64,000 nucleotides of DNA from CAIMFV01 sp040757715 (GCA_040757715.1 JBFLWS010000002.1:248001-312000); one strand, 5' to 3'. Positions 33,438-42,331 are shown, counted from the stretch's first letter. Numbers and translations: made by a program. The notes: generated from the sequence alone by a model not told the origin.

Positions 33438-34088
33438 CTACGACTTCCGCTCCGCCAGGGCCTCGGCGGGGCTGGTGCGGGCGCTGGCCGGCAACCTGGC
33501 GGCGCGCTTCAGGGCCGGCGCGGTGCGGGCGGCCTTGGCGAGGGCGGCGAGCCAGCGCGGCAGGTCCTTCTTCGCCCCGCCGCGACGGGTGGGGCCGAGA
33601 TAGAAGAAGCGCACCGGCTTGAAGCCGACGAACGCCAGCACCTGATGCTTCCAGCGCTTGCCCACCGGATCGCCATATTGCCACTTCAGATACCAGGGCG
33701 GGGTGTCCATGGTGATGATCACGTCCGCCGAGCGCCCGGCCAGCAGCCGGTCCCAGAACGAGTCGCCCTTGTGGTAGCGGAAGGCGAAGCCGGGCGTGAT
33801 CACTCGGTCGATCAGCCCCTTCAGCTGCGCGGGCTCGGCGCCCCACCACAGCGGAAAGCCGATCACCAGATGGTCGCAGGCGTCCAGCGCCGAAGCGAGA
33901 CGCACGAGGTTCGGCTCCCAGCCCTGTTCGGCCTTGTAGCCCTGGCTGAGATTGGCCTCGAACGCGAGGTCGCGCATGGCGATGCGCTGCACCTCCACCC
34001 CCGCCGGCGCTGAGGCGGCGTAATGATCCAGCAGGTGCGAGATGAGGCGCCCTTCGTCCGGGTGACCATCCAGGATAAGAATCTTCAT
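33438..34088 (-). CDS. Flavodoxin-fold NAD(P)H quinone oxidoreductase (MdaB-like)
   Basis: A 216-residue FMN/FAD-binding reductase. MKILILDGHPDEGRLISHLL starts the fold, HLVIGFPLWWGAEPAQLKGLIDRV is the flavin and active-site region of the NQO/MdaB family, and VIITMDTPPW follows. Such enzymes reduce quinones by two electrons. The start at ATG 34088 follows GGAGGGGG. It is divergent from a YgiN-type monooxygenase gene across 56 bp with a shared palindrome; MdaB and YgiN form a quinone redox pair in E. coli. Confidence 0.9.
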   Translation of the reverse strand: MKILILDGHPDEGRLISHLLDHYAASAPAGVEVQRIAMRDLAFEANLSQGYKAEQGWEPNLVRLASALDACDHLVIGFPLWWGAEPAQLKGLIDRVITPGFAFRYHKGDSFWDRLLAGRSADVIITMDTPPWYLKWQYGDPVGKRWKHQVLAFVGFKPVRFFYLGPTRRGGAKKDLPRWLAALAKAARTAPALKRAARLPASARTSPAEALAERKS

Positions 34089-34108
34089 AGCGCCCCCTCC
34101 CGCAAAAC

Positions 34109-34121
34109 TTAACAATGTTAA
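34109..34121. promoter_or_regulatory. Palindrome TTAACA-A-TGTTAA between the redox genes
   Basis: Perfect 6-bp arms around a single A, in a 56-bp gap between two divergent starts. AT-rich symmetry in such GC-rich DNA is unlikely to be neutral; MarR- or HxlR-type redox regulators bind sites of this form. No regulator gene is adjacent. Confidence 0.6.
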
Positions 34122-34144
34122 CATCAGATAGGAATGAGGTCCAG

Positions 34145-34444
34145 ATGCTCATCATCGCCGGCACCGTCCGCGTGCCTCCCGAACGCCTCGCCTCGGCCAA
34201 GTCCGCCATGGCCGACATGATCGCCGCCAGCCGCGCCGAGGCCGGCTGCCACGCCTACGCCTATGCCGAGGACGTGCTGGAGCCCGGCCTGATCCATGTG
34301 CACGAGGTGTGGGAGAGCCGGGCGGCGCTGACCGCGCATTTCCAGACGCCGCACATCGCCGCCTGGCGCGGGCGCTGGAGCGAGCTGGAGATCAGCGACC
34401 GCCGGCTCACGCTCTATGAGGTGGGCTCGGCCGAGCCGATCTAA
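34145..34444 (+). CDS. ABM-domain monooxygenase (YgiN-like)
   Basis: A 99-residue dimeric alpha+beta-barrel protein: LIIAGTVRVPPERLASAKSAM, then EAGCHAYAYAEDVLEPGLIHVHEVWESRAALTAHFQTPH, the core of the antibiotic biosynthesis monooxygenase family. YgiN oxidises menadiol and other quinols without a bound cofactor. The start ATG 34145 follows GAGG; an in-frame ATG at 34115 lies inside the palindrome region and is less likely. It is divergent from the quinone reductase gene. Confidence 0.9.
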   Translation: MLIIAGTVRVPPERLASAKSAMADMIAASRAEAGCHAYAYAEDVLEPGLIHVHEVWESRAALTAHFQTPHIAAWRGRWSELEISDRRLTLYEVGSAEPI

Positions 34445-35238
34445 TCTTCAGTTTTCTTGGCCGCCAGCTTCGCCAAGGACTTGGCGAGGGTCTGGCCCCG
34501 CCCCTTGGTGAGGGCGGTGATCACGCCGCGAAAGGTGCGTGCCTCCTGGTCGGAAAAGCGCGACCGGCCCAGAGCCACCCGCAGATTGCGCACCATGGAA
34601 TCGCGTTTCTCCGGCGGATGGAAGAATCCCGCCTCGTCCAGCTCTCGCTCCAGGTGCTCGAACAAGCCCAACATAGATGCCTGGTCCGCCGGCGCCGGGC
34701 CCTCGCGGAACACGGCGGGCGGGGCGTCGAGCTCGGCGAGCCGCCATTCATAGGCGTTGAGGGCCACCGCCTGGGCGAGGTTCAGCGAGCGGAACTTGGG
34801 GTCGATGGGCACGGTGACGATGGCGTGGCACAGCGCGATGTCGAGGGTCTCCAGCCCCGCCCGCTCGCCCCCGAACAACAGGCCGATGCGCTCTCCCGCC
34901 CCGCTGGCCGTGCGCAGAGCCGCGGCGGCTTGTCGCGGCGTTAGCACCGGAAGTTGCGTCTCCCGCGGGCGCGCCGTGGTGGCGTAGACGGTGTTGAGGT
35001 CGCCGATGGCCGCCTCCACAGAAGGATACACCACCGCATCGTTCAACGGCCAGTCGGCGCCCGAGGCCGCCGCCCAGGCGCGATCCTGCGGCCAGCCATC
35101 GCGTGGGGCCACAAATCGCAACTCATAGAGCCCAAAATTGGCCATCACCCGCGCCACCGCACCGATGTTCTCAGCCAGCTGCGGCCGGTCCAAAATGACC
35201 ACTGGCGGATTCAATTTGCACACATCCATTGATAGCAT
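34441..35238 (-). CDS. SPOUT-family tRNA/rRNA methyltransferase (TrmJ-like)
   Basis: A 265-residue knotted methyltransferase. PPVVILDRPQLAENIGAVARVMANFGL opens the fold, VYATTARPRE precedes motif 2 (GLLFGGERAGLETLDIALC), and motif 3 is TVPIDPKFRSLNLAQAVALNAYEWR. This matches TrmJ, which 2'-O-methylates position 32 of tRNAs. The C-terminal helical extension carries EAGFFHPPEKRDSMVRNLR. The start could be ATG 35238 or 35229; neither has a clear ribosome site. Its stop overlaps the convergent ABM gene by 4 bp. Confidence 0.92.
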   Translation of the reverse strand: MLSMDVCKLNPPVVILDRPQLAENIGAVARVMANFGLYELRFVAPRDGWPQDRAWAAASGADWPLNDAVVYPSVEAAIGDLNTVYATTARPRETQLPVLTPRQAAAALRTASGAGERIGLLFGGERAGLETLDIALCHAIVTVPIDPKFRSLNLAQAVALNAYEWRLAELDAPPAVFREGPAPADQASMLGLFEHLERELDEAGFFHPPEKRDSMVRNLRVALGRSRFSDQEARTFRGVITALTKGRGQTLAKSLAKLAAKKTED

Positions 35239-35357
35239 TTGAGAGTTGCAATCTATACTTTTCGCTAACGGTAATGCGAGGCGTTCACAAAGGACTCGAC
35301 GAAGCCGTGGACTGGAGTCATGCTCCATGAACAAAATAATACATAGGGACGGCTTAC

Positions 35358-35879
35358 ATGCACGAGTTCGACTTCGTTAATCGTTGGCTCAGCCGATTCT
35401 CCATCGCCTGGTCGGCGGGCTTCGTCATTTCCCTCATCGCCATCTTTGGCGCGCGCATGCTGTTCGGCATGGCGGCCCCTGTGGCCGCCGACGCGGTGTT
35501 GCCGCTGGCCATGGCCGCGCTGATTATCGCCGCGGTGATCTCCACCGCCTTCATCGGCCTCTCCCGGGTCAATCTCACCGTGAAGGCCATCGCGCTCGGC
35601 CTCGATGCGGTGCTGTTCGTGCCGCTCCTGTGGGCCCCGGTGCTGGCAGGCGCGCTCGCCTCGCAAGCCTCGGGCGACGCCATCGAGTCCTCCAACGCCT
35701 ATGTCCAGTTCCACGACGTGGTGGGCGGGGTCATGGTCCCGGTGTCCAATTTCGTGCTCGGCGGCGGCATGGCCGGAACGGTGTGGGCGCTGAGCCAGGG
35801 CGTGGCCACCATGGTCGGCTTCTTCGCCGTCCTGATGCTGGCCTGGCCGCTGCTGGTCCGTACGGTGCCGCAGGACTAA
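35358..35879 (+). CDS. Four-helix membrane protein of unknown function
   Basis: A 173-residue protein with hydrophobic segments near 17-40, 45-67, 76-98 and 138-163. The loops are short; the one before the last helix holds SNAYVQFHDVVGG. There are no catalytic motifs and no signal peptide. I do not recognise the family. It is isolated between the divergent methyltransferase gene and the convergent hisC. Confidence 0.75.
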   Translation: MHEFDFVNRWLSRFSIAWSAGFVISLIAIFGARMLFGMAAPVAADAVLPLAMAALIIAAVISTAFIGLSRVNLTVKAIALGLDAVLFVPLLWAPVLAGALASQASGDAIESSNAYVQFHDVVGGVMVPVSNFVLGGGMAGTVWALSQGVATMVGFFAVLMLAWPLLVRTVPQD

Positions 35880-35905
35880 CCCCGGATAAGTCCTCAGGGG
35901 CGCGC

Positions 35906-37018
35906 TCACGCCATGAAGGCGGCGAGCGCCTCTATGAGAGCGCGGTTGTGGGCCTCCAGGCCGATGGTGATGCGCAGGTAGTCGCCGAGGCCATAGCCCC
36001 CCACGCCCCGCACCAGAACACCCCGGCTCGCGAGGAAGGCTTCAGCCTCGCGGGCCGTTTTCTTGCCCGCGGGGAACTTCACCAGGATGAAGTTGGTGGC
36101 CGAGGGGACGCATTCGAGGCCGAGCCCGCCGAGCTGCTGGGTCAGCCAGGGCCGCCACTGCGCCATCAGGGCCAGGGTCTCTTCCACAAAGGCGTCATCC
36201 TCCAGCGCGCCCAAGGCCGCGGCTTGGGCCGGGGCGTTGACGTTGAAGGCCGGGCGGATGCGCTCCAGAGCATCAATGATCTCCGCCGGGGCGTAGGCCC
36301 AGCCCACCCGCAGGGCGGCGAGGCCGTGCAGCTTGGAGAAGGTGCGGGTGACGATGACATTGCTGGCGCGCCGGGCGAGGGCGATCCCGTCCTGATAGGC
36401 CGGATCGGTGGCGAACTCGGCATAGGCGCCGTCCAGCACCAGCAGCACGTTGCGCGGCAGGGCGCGATGCAGACGCTCGATCTCGTCGAACGGCAGCCAG
36501 GTCCCGGTGGGATTGCCCGGATTGGCCAGCCAGACGATGCGGGTGCGCTCGTCCACGCGGGCGAGGATCTCGTCCACCTCCACCTTCAGATCAGGCTCCG
36601 GCGCAAAACGCAGCTCGGCCTGGGCGGCGCGGGTGACGATGCGATAGGCGAGGAAGCCGTATTCGGTCTGGATCGCATTGTCGCCGGGCTCGAGATAGGC
36701 GGTGGCGATGAGGGTGAACACCTCGTCCGAGCCGCAGCCGAAGATCAGCCGCTCCGGTTCGAGGTCGTACTTGGCGGCGACGGCGGCGCGCAGGGCTGAG
36801 CAATGGCCGTCCGGATACTGGTGCAGGGTCGCGGCGGCGGCGGCGTAGGCCGCGCGGGCCTTGCCGCTACAGCCCAGCATGTTCTCATTGGCCGACAGCT
36901 TGATGGGCTCGGCCACGCCCTCGACGTGCGCCTTGCCCCCCACATAGGCGGCGATGTCCAGGATGCCGGCCTTGGGGCGCGGGCGGACGTCAGGATCATA
37001 GGTCGGCGGCAGGGACAT
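35906..37018 (-). CDS. hisC: Histidinol-phosphate aminotransferase
   Basis: PLP enzyme converting imidazole-acetol phosphate to histidinol phosphate. Key parts: IKLSANENMLGCS near the N-terminus, the ANPGNPTG block, DGAYAEF with the PLP-contacting Asp/Tyr, the Lys in TFSKLHGLAALRVGW, and a phosphate-binding Arg in DYLRITIG. The start at ATG 37018 gives 370 residues, as expected. No other his genes are adjacent. Some paralogues transaminate other aromatic acids, so the role is likely but not certain. Confidence 0.94.
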   Translation of the reverse strand: MSLPPTYDPDVRPRPKAGILDIAAYVGGKAHVEGVAEPIKLSANENMLGCSGKARAAYAAAAATLHQYPDGHCSALRAAVAAKYDLEPERLIFGCGSDEVFTLIATAYLEPGDNAIQTEYGFLAYRIVTRAAQAELRFAPEPDLKVEVDEILARVDERTRIVWLANPGNPTGTWLPFDEIERLHRALPRNVLLVLDGAYAEFATDPAYQDGIALARRASNVIVTRTFSKLHGLAALRVGWAYAPAEIIDALERIRPAFNVNAPAQAAALGALEDDAFVEETLALMAQWRPWLTQQLGGLGLECVPSATNFILVKFPAGKKTAREAEAFLASRGVLVRGVGGYGLGDYLRITIGLEAHNRALIEALAAFMA

Positions 37019-37144
37019 GGCGCAATCATCGTCAGACGGCGAAGGAAGCGCCCGCAATAGGCGCAGCGGCCCCGCGCATCAAGCTTTGCGCTTGCCAAGG
37101 GCGCTCAGTCGCGCTCGTCTGGCGCCCTCAGTTTGGAGACAGGC

Positions 37145-37687
37145 GTGACGGCGGAGACGCGTTGGGTGTTCGGCTATGGCTCGCTCATGTGGCGGCCAGG
37201 CTTTGCTTATCAGGAGCGACAGGGGGCGGTGCTGCATGGGCGCCGGCGGGCCTTCTGCATCTATTCGGTGCACCATCGCGGCACGCCGGAGCGGCCGGGC
37301 CTGGTGCTGGGCCTCGGCCATGGCGGCTCGGTGCGCGGGGCGGCGTTTCGGGTGGCCGAGGCCGACTGGCCGGAGGTCTACGCCTATCTCCTCGAGCGCG
37401 AACAACCTACCGAGACCTATATCGAGAGCCGCCCGCCCGTGCGCCTCGACAATGGCGAGACCGTGCGCGCCCTCGCCTTCTTTTCCGACAGGGGCCATCC
37501 GCAATGGGCGGGGGATCTGAGCCTGGAGCGACAGGCGCGGCTGATCGCGGGAGCGCAGGGGCTGTCGGGTCGCAACGTGGATTATCTGCGCGATCTCGTC
37601 TCGCACCTGCGAGACCTCGGCTGCCGCGACCGGGCCATGGAGGCGCTGTTGGAGCAGGTGGAGGCCCTGGAAGCGGTGGGGGCTTAA
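37145..37687 (+). CDS. ChaC-like gamma-glutamylcyclotransferase
   Basis: A 180-residue protein that would cleave glutathione to 5-oxoproline and Cys-Gly. The substrate loop VFGYGSLMWRPGF is near the start, the general-acid Glu is in YAYLLEREQPTETYIE, and LSLERQARLIAGAQGLSGRNVDYL is the C-terminal family block. GTG 37145 follows GGAG; an in-frame TTG at 37133 is an alternative. It ends in a TTAA shared with the convergent plsC stop. Confidence 0.92.
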   Translation: MTAETRWVFGYGSLMWRPGFAYQERQGAVLHGRRRAFCIYSVHHRGTPERPGLVLGLGHGGSVRGAAFRVAEADWPEVYAYLLEREQPTETYIESRPPVRLDNGETVRALAFFSDRGHPQWAGDLSLERQARLIAGAQGLSGRNVDYLRDLVSHLRDLGCRDRAMEALLEQVEALEAVGA

Positions 37688-38433
37688 GCGCCCCCCAGCA
37701 ACCGCGCGCCCGCGGTCTCGATGCGCTCCTCGAGGAGGCGCATGAACTCGCCGCGCTTCAGCCCCGGCGGGATGGGCTCAAGATATTCGAACACCGCTAC
37801 GCCCGGATAGCGCGCCACCCCGTGAGCCGGCCAGACCACGCCGGACGTGGTGGCGGCGGGAATGCAAGCGACCTCCAGCTCGCGATAGAGGCCGGCGACG
37901 CCTGGCTTGTAGTCGGGGGCCGCGCCGGGGTCCTGCCGCGTGCCCTCGGGGAAGATGATGATCTGACGCCCGGCCGCCAGGGCCGCCTTGGCCTCCGCGG
38001 TCATGGTGCGCAGGGTCTTGGCCCCGCCCGAGCGGTCGATGGAGATGACGCCCACCTTTTTGGCGTACCAGCCGAAGAACGGCAGGGCCATCAGCTCCTT
38101 CTTCAGCACGAAGCAGGGGTCGGGCAGGTAGAGGAAGGGCGGGATGAAGTCGAACATGCCCTGGTGCTTGGCGGCGATGAGCGCCGCGCCGGCGGGCAGG
38201 TGGTCGCGTCCGCGCAGCTCCACCTTCACGCCGATGAGCAGCGCAAGGCCGCCCAGCACCAGCCGCGCCCAGACCTTCACCAGGGCCAGCGTATAGCGTC
38301 GCGGCGCCAAGAGGAGCGGCGAACAGACGATGCCCAGCACCGCCATCAGGCCGTACATCCAGAGCATGAACAGAAGGGAGCGGAGGACCAGCCAGGGGCT
38401 GGCCTTGGGGCGCACGAAGGTCGTCTCGGTCAT
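37684..38433 (-). CDS. plsC: 1-acyl-sn-glycerol-3-phosphate acyltransferase
   Basis: Membrane enzyme of phospholipid synthesis adding the second acyl chain. Two hydrophobic segments (about 15-42 and 50-70) precede the acyltransferase domain. The catalytic HX4D motif is at His90 and Asp95 (KHQGMFD), with the glycerol-phosphate-binding FPEGTR further on and AATTSGVVWP near the end. The ATG at 38433 overlaps the ydcF-like stop (ATGA). It ends the ftsE-ftsX-ydcF-plsC run. Confidence 0.94.
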   Translation of the reverse strand: MTETTFVRPKASPWLVLRSLLFMLWMYGLMAVLGIVCSPLLLAPRRYTLALVKVWARLVLGGLALLIGVKVELRGRDHLPAGAALIAAKHQGMFDFIPPFLYLPDPCFVLKKELMALPFFGWYAKKVGVISIDRSGGAKTLRTMTAEAKAALAAGRQIIIFPEGTRQDPGAAPDYKPGVAGLYRELEVACIPAATTSGVVWPAHGVARYPGVAVFEYLEPIPPGLKRGEFMRLLEERIETAGARLLGGA

Positions 38434-39053
38434 GGGGCGGGATGGGCCGCTGGCTTCGGCTTGGGCGCCGGCGTGATCAGATGCGAGATCCCGTCCTTGG
38501 TGAGGATCACGAGATATTTCGAATATTCGAGGACCATACGGCGCATGTCGTCGTTCTTGGCCCACCAGCGGCGGGCGTTCAGAGTGTCGGTGACCACCGG
38601 ATAGGGATAGAGCGCTACGTCCGGCAGCGCGCCACGCAGCTCCAGAAGCGCCCGCGGCATGTGGTAGTCGGCAGTGACCACGATGAGGCTGTGATAGCCG
38701 TGCTCCCGCGCCCAGCCCGCCGTCTCCACCGCGTTGCCTTGGGTGGTCTCAGCCTGAAAGCCGAGGTCGACGCAGCAGTCCCAGATGCGGCCGACGCCCC
38801 GGGCCACGCCCTTCACCTCCGAGCGGGTGGCCTGGCGGTTGACGCCGGAGATGAGCAGGCGCTGGGCCTTGCCGTCTTCCAGCAACTGAGTGGCGGCCTC
38901 CAGGCGGATGGAGGAGGAGCCGGTGAGAGCGACAATGCCGTCGGCTGTGGGCGGTTCGACGGCGGGGGTGGACGCAGCGACGCGCTCGGCGAAGGCCCAA
39001 AGGCCCGCGAGCCACAGCAGCAGCACCAAGGCGAACACCGCCAGAACTCTCAT
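38430..39053 (-). CDS. YdcF/DUF218 family membrane protein
   Basis: A 207-residue protein with one N-terminal transmembrane helix (VLAVFALVLLLWLAGLWAFA) and a periplasmic DUF218 domain: DGIVALTGSSSIRLEAATQLL, RLLISGVNR, TQGNAVETAGWAREHGYHSLIVVTADYHMPRALLELR. That last block is typical of YdcF/SanA/ElyC proteins involved in envelope integrity. The start ATG 39053 follows GGAG. It is positioned between ftsX and plsC, which fits an envelope-related function. Confidence 0.92.
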   Translation of the reverse strand: MRVLAVFALVLLLWLAGLWAFAERVAASTPAVEPPTADGIVALTGSSSIRLEAATQLLEDGKAQRLLISGVNRQATRSEVKGVARGVGRIWDCCVDLGFQAETTQGNAVETAGWAREHGYHSLIVVTADYHMPRALLELRGALPDVALYPYPVVTDTLNARRWWAKNDDMRRMVLEYSKYLVILTKDGISHLITPAPKPKPAAHPAP

Positions 39054-39162
39054 CACTCGCTCCGCGCCCCCCGCGATGGGCGGCTTCACCTTACCGCACG
39101 CGCGTGCGGTTCGCCTAATCATCGCCTCGAATGCCCGATTTGAAAAGCAAGCCTGCGCCCGA

Positions 39163-40077
39163 TCAGGGCTCGCGCCGCAAGAGGTCGAGGGCCACAAAGC
39201 GCGCGGCGAGGGCGGCCACGATCCCCGCCAACCAAGGCGCGGCGAGGCCCACCGACAGATCAGCCCAAGCCAGAGGTAGAGCCGGGGTGAAGCCCTGACT
39301 GCCGCCGACGAGGCGCATCAGCGCCCCCGCCAGGGCCGCCGCCCCGCCTCCCGCCGCCCCCGCCGCGAAGGCGAGAACGGCGAATCGGCGCAGGAACAGC
39401 CCGGCCACGAACCGGTCCGCCGCTCCGGTGAGGTGCAGCACCTCCACCACGTCCCGCCGCGCGGCGAGGCCGGCTCTCGTCGCGAAGGCCACCACGCTGG
39501 CGGCGGCGAGCGCAATGAGCGCGCAGATGAAGGCCGAGGCCCCGCGGGCGATGGCGGCGCTCTTCTCGATGTCGGCGATCCAGCGGCTGTGATCGTCGAC
39601 GCTGGCGTCCACGTGCGCGGCGACGAGGGCGGCGTTCAGCGCCTTCACCGTGGCCGGATGTTGGGGATCGAGGTCCACAGTGACGAGGTAGGGCAGCGGC
39701 ATGTCCTCGGGGATGTCGCCCTTGCCGAGCCAGGGCTCCAACAGCGCCTCGGCGGACTTGCGGTCGAGGGCCTGGGCCTCCTGCACGCCCTTCACGGCGG
39801 CCACCGCTTCGGCGGCGCGGGCGGCGGCCTCGGCGCCGGTCTCGGTGGGGCCTGGCCGCACCTGGATGGTGGCCGAGGCGGTGAGCTCGCGGGTCCAGCC
39901 GGCGGCGGCGCGATCGGAGGCCAGCGCCCCCATGGCCGCGAGGCAGGCGAGGAAGCACAAGACCGCGATGGCGAAGACGAGGCCGAAGTCCTGGGCGTCC
40001 AGGGGCGGCAGCAGGGGCGCCGGGCGCCATTTGGCCGGATCGGTGAGCGGCGGGCGATAGTCGGCGGCGCGGGCCAT
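39163..40077 (-). CDS. ftsX: Cell division protein FtsX
   Basis: Permease-like partner of FtsE, coupling cytokinesis to peptidoglycan hydrolase activation. The 304 residues have a cytoplasmic N-terminus, TM1 near 34-53, a periplasmic domain of about 110 residues (TASATIQVRPGP to RWIADIE), then three TM segments with the FtsX block RRDVVEVLHLTGAADRFVA. The ATG at 40077 shares its first base with the ftsE stop. Alphaproteobacterial FtsX is divergent, so the assignment relies partly on ftsE next to it. Confidence 0.93.
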   Translation of the reverse strand: MARAADYRPPLTDPAKWRPAPLLPPLDAQDFGLVFAIAVLCFLACLAAMGALASDRAAAGWTRELTASATIQVRPGPTETGAEAAARAAEAVAAVKGVQEAQALDRKSAEALLEPWLGKGDIPEDMPLPYLVTVDLDPQHPATVKALNAALVAAHVDASVDDHSRWIADIEKSAAIARGASAFICALIALAAASVVAFATRAGLAARRDVVEVLHLTGAADRFVAGLFLRRFAVLAFAAGAAGGGAAALAGALMRLVGGSQGFTPALPLAWADLSVGLAAPWLAGIVAALAARFVALDLLRREP

Positions 40078-40832
40078 CACTCCGCCTCCTCGTCCAGGGT
40101 CCCGCGGGCCAGGCCCTCGCACAGCCGTCCGCCCTCCAGCCGCAGCATGGGCATGCCGGAGCGGGCGATGAGGTCCTCGTCGTGGGTGGCGATGAGCACG
40201 GTGGCGCCCAGCTTGTTCAGTTCGACGAGCAGGCGAAGGATGCGCAGGGCCATGGCGTGGTCGACATTGCCGGTGGGCTCATCGGCGATGACCAGGGAAG
40301 GCCGCGTCACCACCGCCCGGGCGATGGCCAGGCGCTGCTTCTCCCCGCCCGATAGGGACGGCGGCAGGGCGAACATGCGCTCGCCGAGCCCCACCCATTG
40401 CAGCAGCTCGGCCACGTCGGCGCGATAGCGCTCGGACGCCTGACCGGCGATGCGCAGGGGCAGGGCCACATTGTCGAAGGCGCTGAGATGGTCGAGCAGG
40501 CGATATTCCTGGAACACCATGCCGATGCGGCGGCGCACCTCGGTCAGATCGTCCCGCGTGAGCTTGGCGACATCATGCCCGAACAGACGGATCAGGCCCC
40601 GCGACGGCTTGGCCGCCAGATAAATCAGCTTCAGAAGCGAGCTTTTGCCCGCCCCTGACGGCCCGGTAAGGAAATGGAAGGAGCCAGCGGCTAGATTAAG
40701 GTCAACGTCGCGTAAAACTTCGGGCGAACGCCCGTAGCGCATGGCGACCCCTTCGAACCGCACCACCGGAGAGGCTTCCCGTTCCGTGTCGACCGCGTTA
40801 GGCCCTAGAGAATCAATGGCTTGCCTGGACAT
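40077..40832 (-). CDS. ftsE: Cell division ATP-binding protein FtsE
   Basis: ABC ATPase that pairs with FtsX at the division site. Walker A GPSGAGKS is at 57-64, Q-loop MVFQEYRLL, signature LSGGEKQR, Walker B SLVIADEPTGNVD and switch THDE. The chosen start ATG 40832 yields an extension of about 25 residues ahead of the ABC core, so translation may begin later; no strong ribosome site decides this. It is divergent from the zinc-ribbon gene across 57 bp. Confidence 0.95.
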   Translation of the reverse strand: MSRQAIDSLGPNAVDTEREASPVVRFEGVAMRYGRSPEVLRDVDLNLAAGSFHFLTGPSGAGKSSLLKLIYLAAKPSRGLIRLFGHDVAKLTRDDLTEVRRRIGMVFQEYRLLDHLSAFDNVALPLRIAGQASERYRADVAELLQWVGLGERMFALPPSLSGGEKQRLAIARAVVTRPSLVIADEPTGNVDHAMALRILRLLVELNKLGATVLIATHDEDLIARSGMPMLRLEGGRLCEGLARGTLDEEAE

Positions 40833-40889
40833 GGGGACCGGAATCAGCATCCTCAGTCGGATGGGCTTTGCGCCTCCGAGTCAGCGATC

Positions 40890-41777
40890 ATGATACTGAC
40901 CTGCCCCGCCTGCGCCACTCGCTATTTCGTTGACGAGGGGGCGATTCCCGTCGCCGGCCGCACGGTGCGCTGCGCGTCGTGCGGCAATTCGTGGTTCGCG
41001 ACGCGCGAAAGCCTGGCCGACGCGGAGCTGAAGCTCGCCGCCCCCGCCGAGGACTCGAGCTGGATGAGCGAGCCCGAGCCCGCCCTCATGGACGAGCCGG
41101 AAATCCCCCTGCCCCGCCGTATGCGCGCTCAAGCCGTGGCCAAGAAGAAGACCCGCGAGGCCGTGGCCGCCGGGGTGGTGTGGGCGGTGCTTTCGGCGGC
41201 GTTCGTGGTGGTGGTTATCGGCGCGGTGCTGTTCAAGGACTCCATCGTCGAGGTCTGGCCGAGCGCCGCGGGCGCCTACGCCGCGGCCAAGATGCCGGTG
41301 AACCCCGTGGGCCTCGTCATCGAAGGCTCGCAAGGCGGCCAAGGCCTGCAAGACGGCCGCGCGGCCCTGATCATCACCGGGCGCGAGCGCAATGTGAAAA
41401 CCACCGCCCGCGAGCCCCAGCCGCTCATCGTCGGGCTGTTCGACAAGACCGGCAAACGCCTGGCCACCCAGCGGGTGGTGCTACCCCCCGGTCCCATCGC
41501 GCCCGGAGATTCCAAGCCTTTCTCGGTGAGCTTCTTCGACCCGCCGCTGAACGTGGCCGAGTTCGGAGTCGACTTCGACTTCAACGCCAAGGGCGGCAAG
41601 GCTGCGGGCCCCGAAGGCCCGGCCAAGAAGGACAATGCCGCCGCGCTCAATCTGCGCGGTCCGACCGGCGCCCCGCCCCCCGCCCCGACGCCCCCGCCGG
41701 CGGAGGCCAAGCCCCTGCCGGCCAACTCGCCCTACGCCCTGCCCCCCGCCGCCGCCGATCAGGGCCATGGCCGCTAA
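40890..41777 (+). CDS. MJ0042-type zinc-ribbon membrane protein
   Basis: A 295-residue protein. The N-terminal zinc ribbon has Cys5, Cys8, Cys28 and Cys31 (CPAC and CASC), as in the MJ0042 family. An acidic linker follows, then one transmembrane helix near 96-118 and a periplasmic DUF3426-like domain, ending in a Pro/Ala-rich tail. The family is regularly found divergent from ftsEX in alphaproteobacteria, but its job is unknown. It overlaps hpt by 11 bp, so the two are coupled. Confidence 0.9.
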   Translation: MILTCPACATRYFVDEGAIPVAGRTVRCASCGNSWFATRESLADAELKLAAPAEDSSWMSEPEPALMDEPEIPLPRRMRAQAVAKKKTREAVAAGVVWAVLSAAFVVVVIGAVLFKDSIVEVWPSAAGAYAAAKMPVNPVGLVIEGSQGGQGLQDGRAALIITGRERNVKTTAREPQPLIVGLFDKTGKRLATQRVVLPPGPIAPGDSKPFSVSFFDPPLNVAEFGVDFDFNAKGGKAAGPEGPAKKDNAAALNLRGPTGAPPPAPTPPPAEAKPLPANSPYALPPAAADQGHGR

Positions 41778-42291
41778 GCCGGTCGAGCTGATCAGCGAAG
41801 CGGAGATCGCCGCGCGCGTGGACGAGCTATCCAAGGCCATGGCCCCCCTGATCGACGAAGAGACGGTGTGCGTGGTGCTGCTCACCGGGGCCATGTGGTT
41901 CGCCGCCGACCTGACGCGGGCTCTGTCGCGCCTCGGCAAGCACCCCCTGTTCGACGCCCTGTGGCTCGCCTCCTATGGCGATGAGCGGCGCACCAGCGGC
42001 CAGGTGATGGTGCGCACCGGGTTGCAGCGCAGCGTGGAGGGCCGCCGGGTGATGGTCATCGACGATGTGCTGGACTCAGGCCTGTCGCTGGTGGCCGCCC
42101 GTCAGCTCCTATTGGATAGCGGCGCGGCCGAGGTGCGCCTCGCCGTGTTCGCCGCCAAGCCCTGGCCCGAGCCGCGGGCGGTGAGCCCGGACTTCATCGC
42201 CTGGCAGGCCCCGGCGCGGTTCCTGGTGGGCTATGGCATGGACGCCGCCGGCCGCTATCGCGACCTGCCCTATATCGGCGCGCTGGATTAG
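41767..42291 (+). CDS. hpt: Hypoxanthine/guanine phosphoribosyltransferase
   Basis: Purine salvage enzyme joining hypoxanthine or guanine to PRPP. The 174 residues carry LLTGAMWFAADL, the flexible loop WLASYGDERRTSGQV and the PRPP motif VIDDVLDSG at 98-105. The start ATG 41767 lies inside the end of the zinc-ribbon gene (11-bp overlap). FLVGYGMDAAGRYRDLPYIG at the C-terminus is a hypoxanthine-PRTase signature. About 220 bp separate it from the next gene. Confidence 0.94.
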   Translation: MAAKPVELISEAEIAARVDELSKAMAPLIDEETVCVVLLTGAMWFAADLTRALSRLGKHPLFDALWLASYGDERRTSGQVMVRTGLQRSVEGRRVMVIDDVLDSGLSLVAARQLLLDSGAAEVRLAVFAAKPWPEPRAVSPDFIAWQAPARFLVGYGMDAAGRYRDLPYIGALD

Positions 42292-42331
42292 GCGCCGCTT
42301 TCCGCCAAGACAAGGCGACGAATTCAAAAAG

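Noticed and set aside
34109..34121. TTAACAATGTTAA considered as a CtrA site
   Set aside because: The two TTAA halves are separated by 5 bp, not the required 7 bp; it is better read as a simple palindrome.
37019..37098. A Cys-containing short frame upstream of hisC
   Set aside because: It runs into hisC in another frame, has no ribosome site, and the CxxC is not part of a larger pattern.
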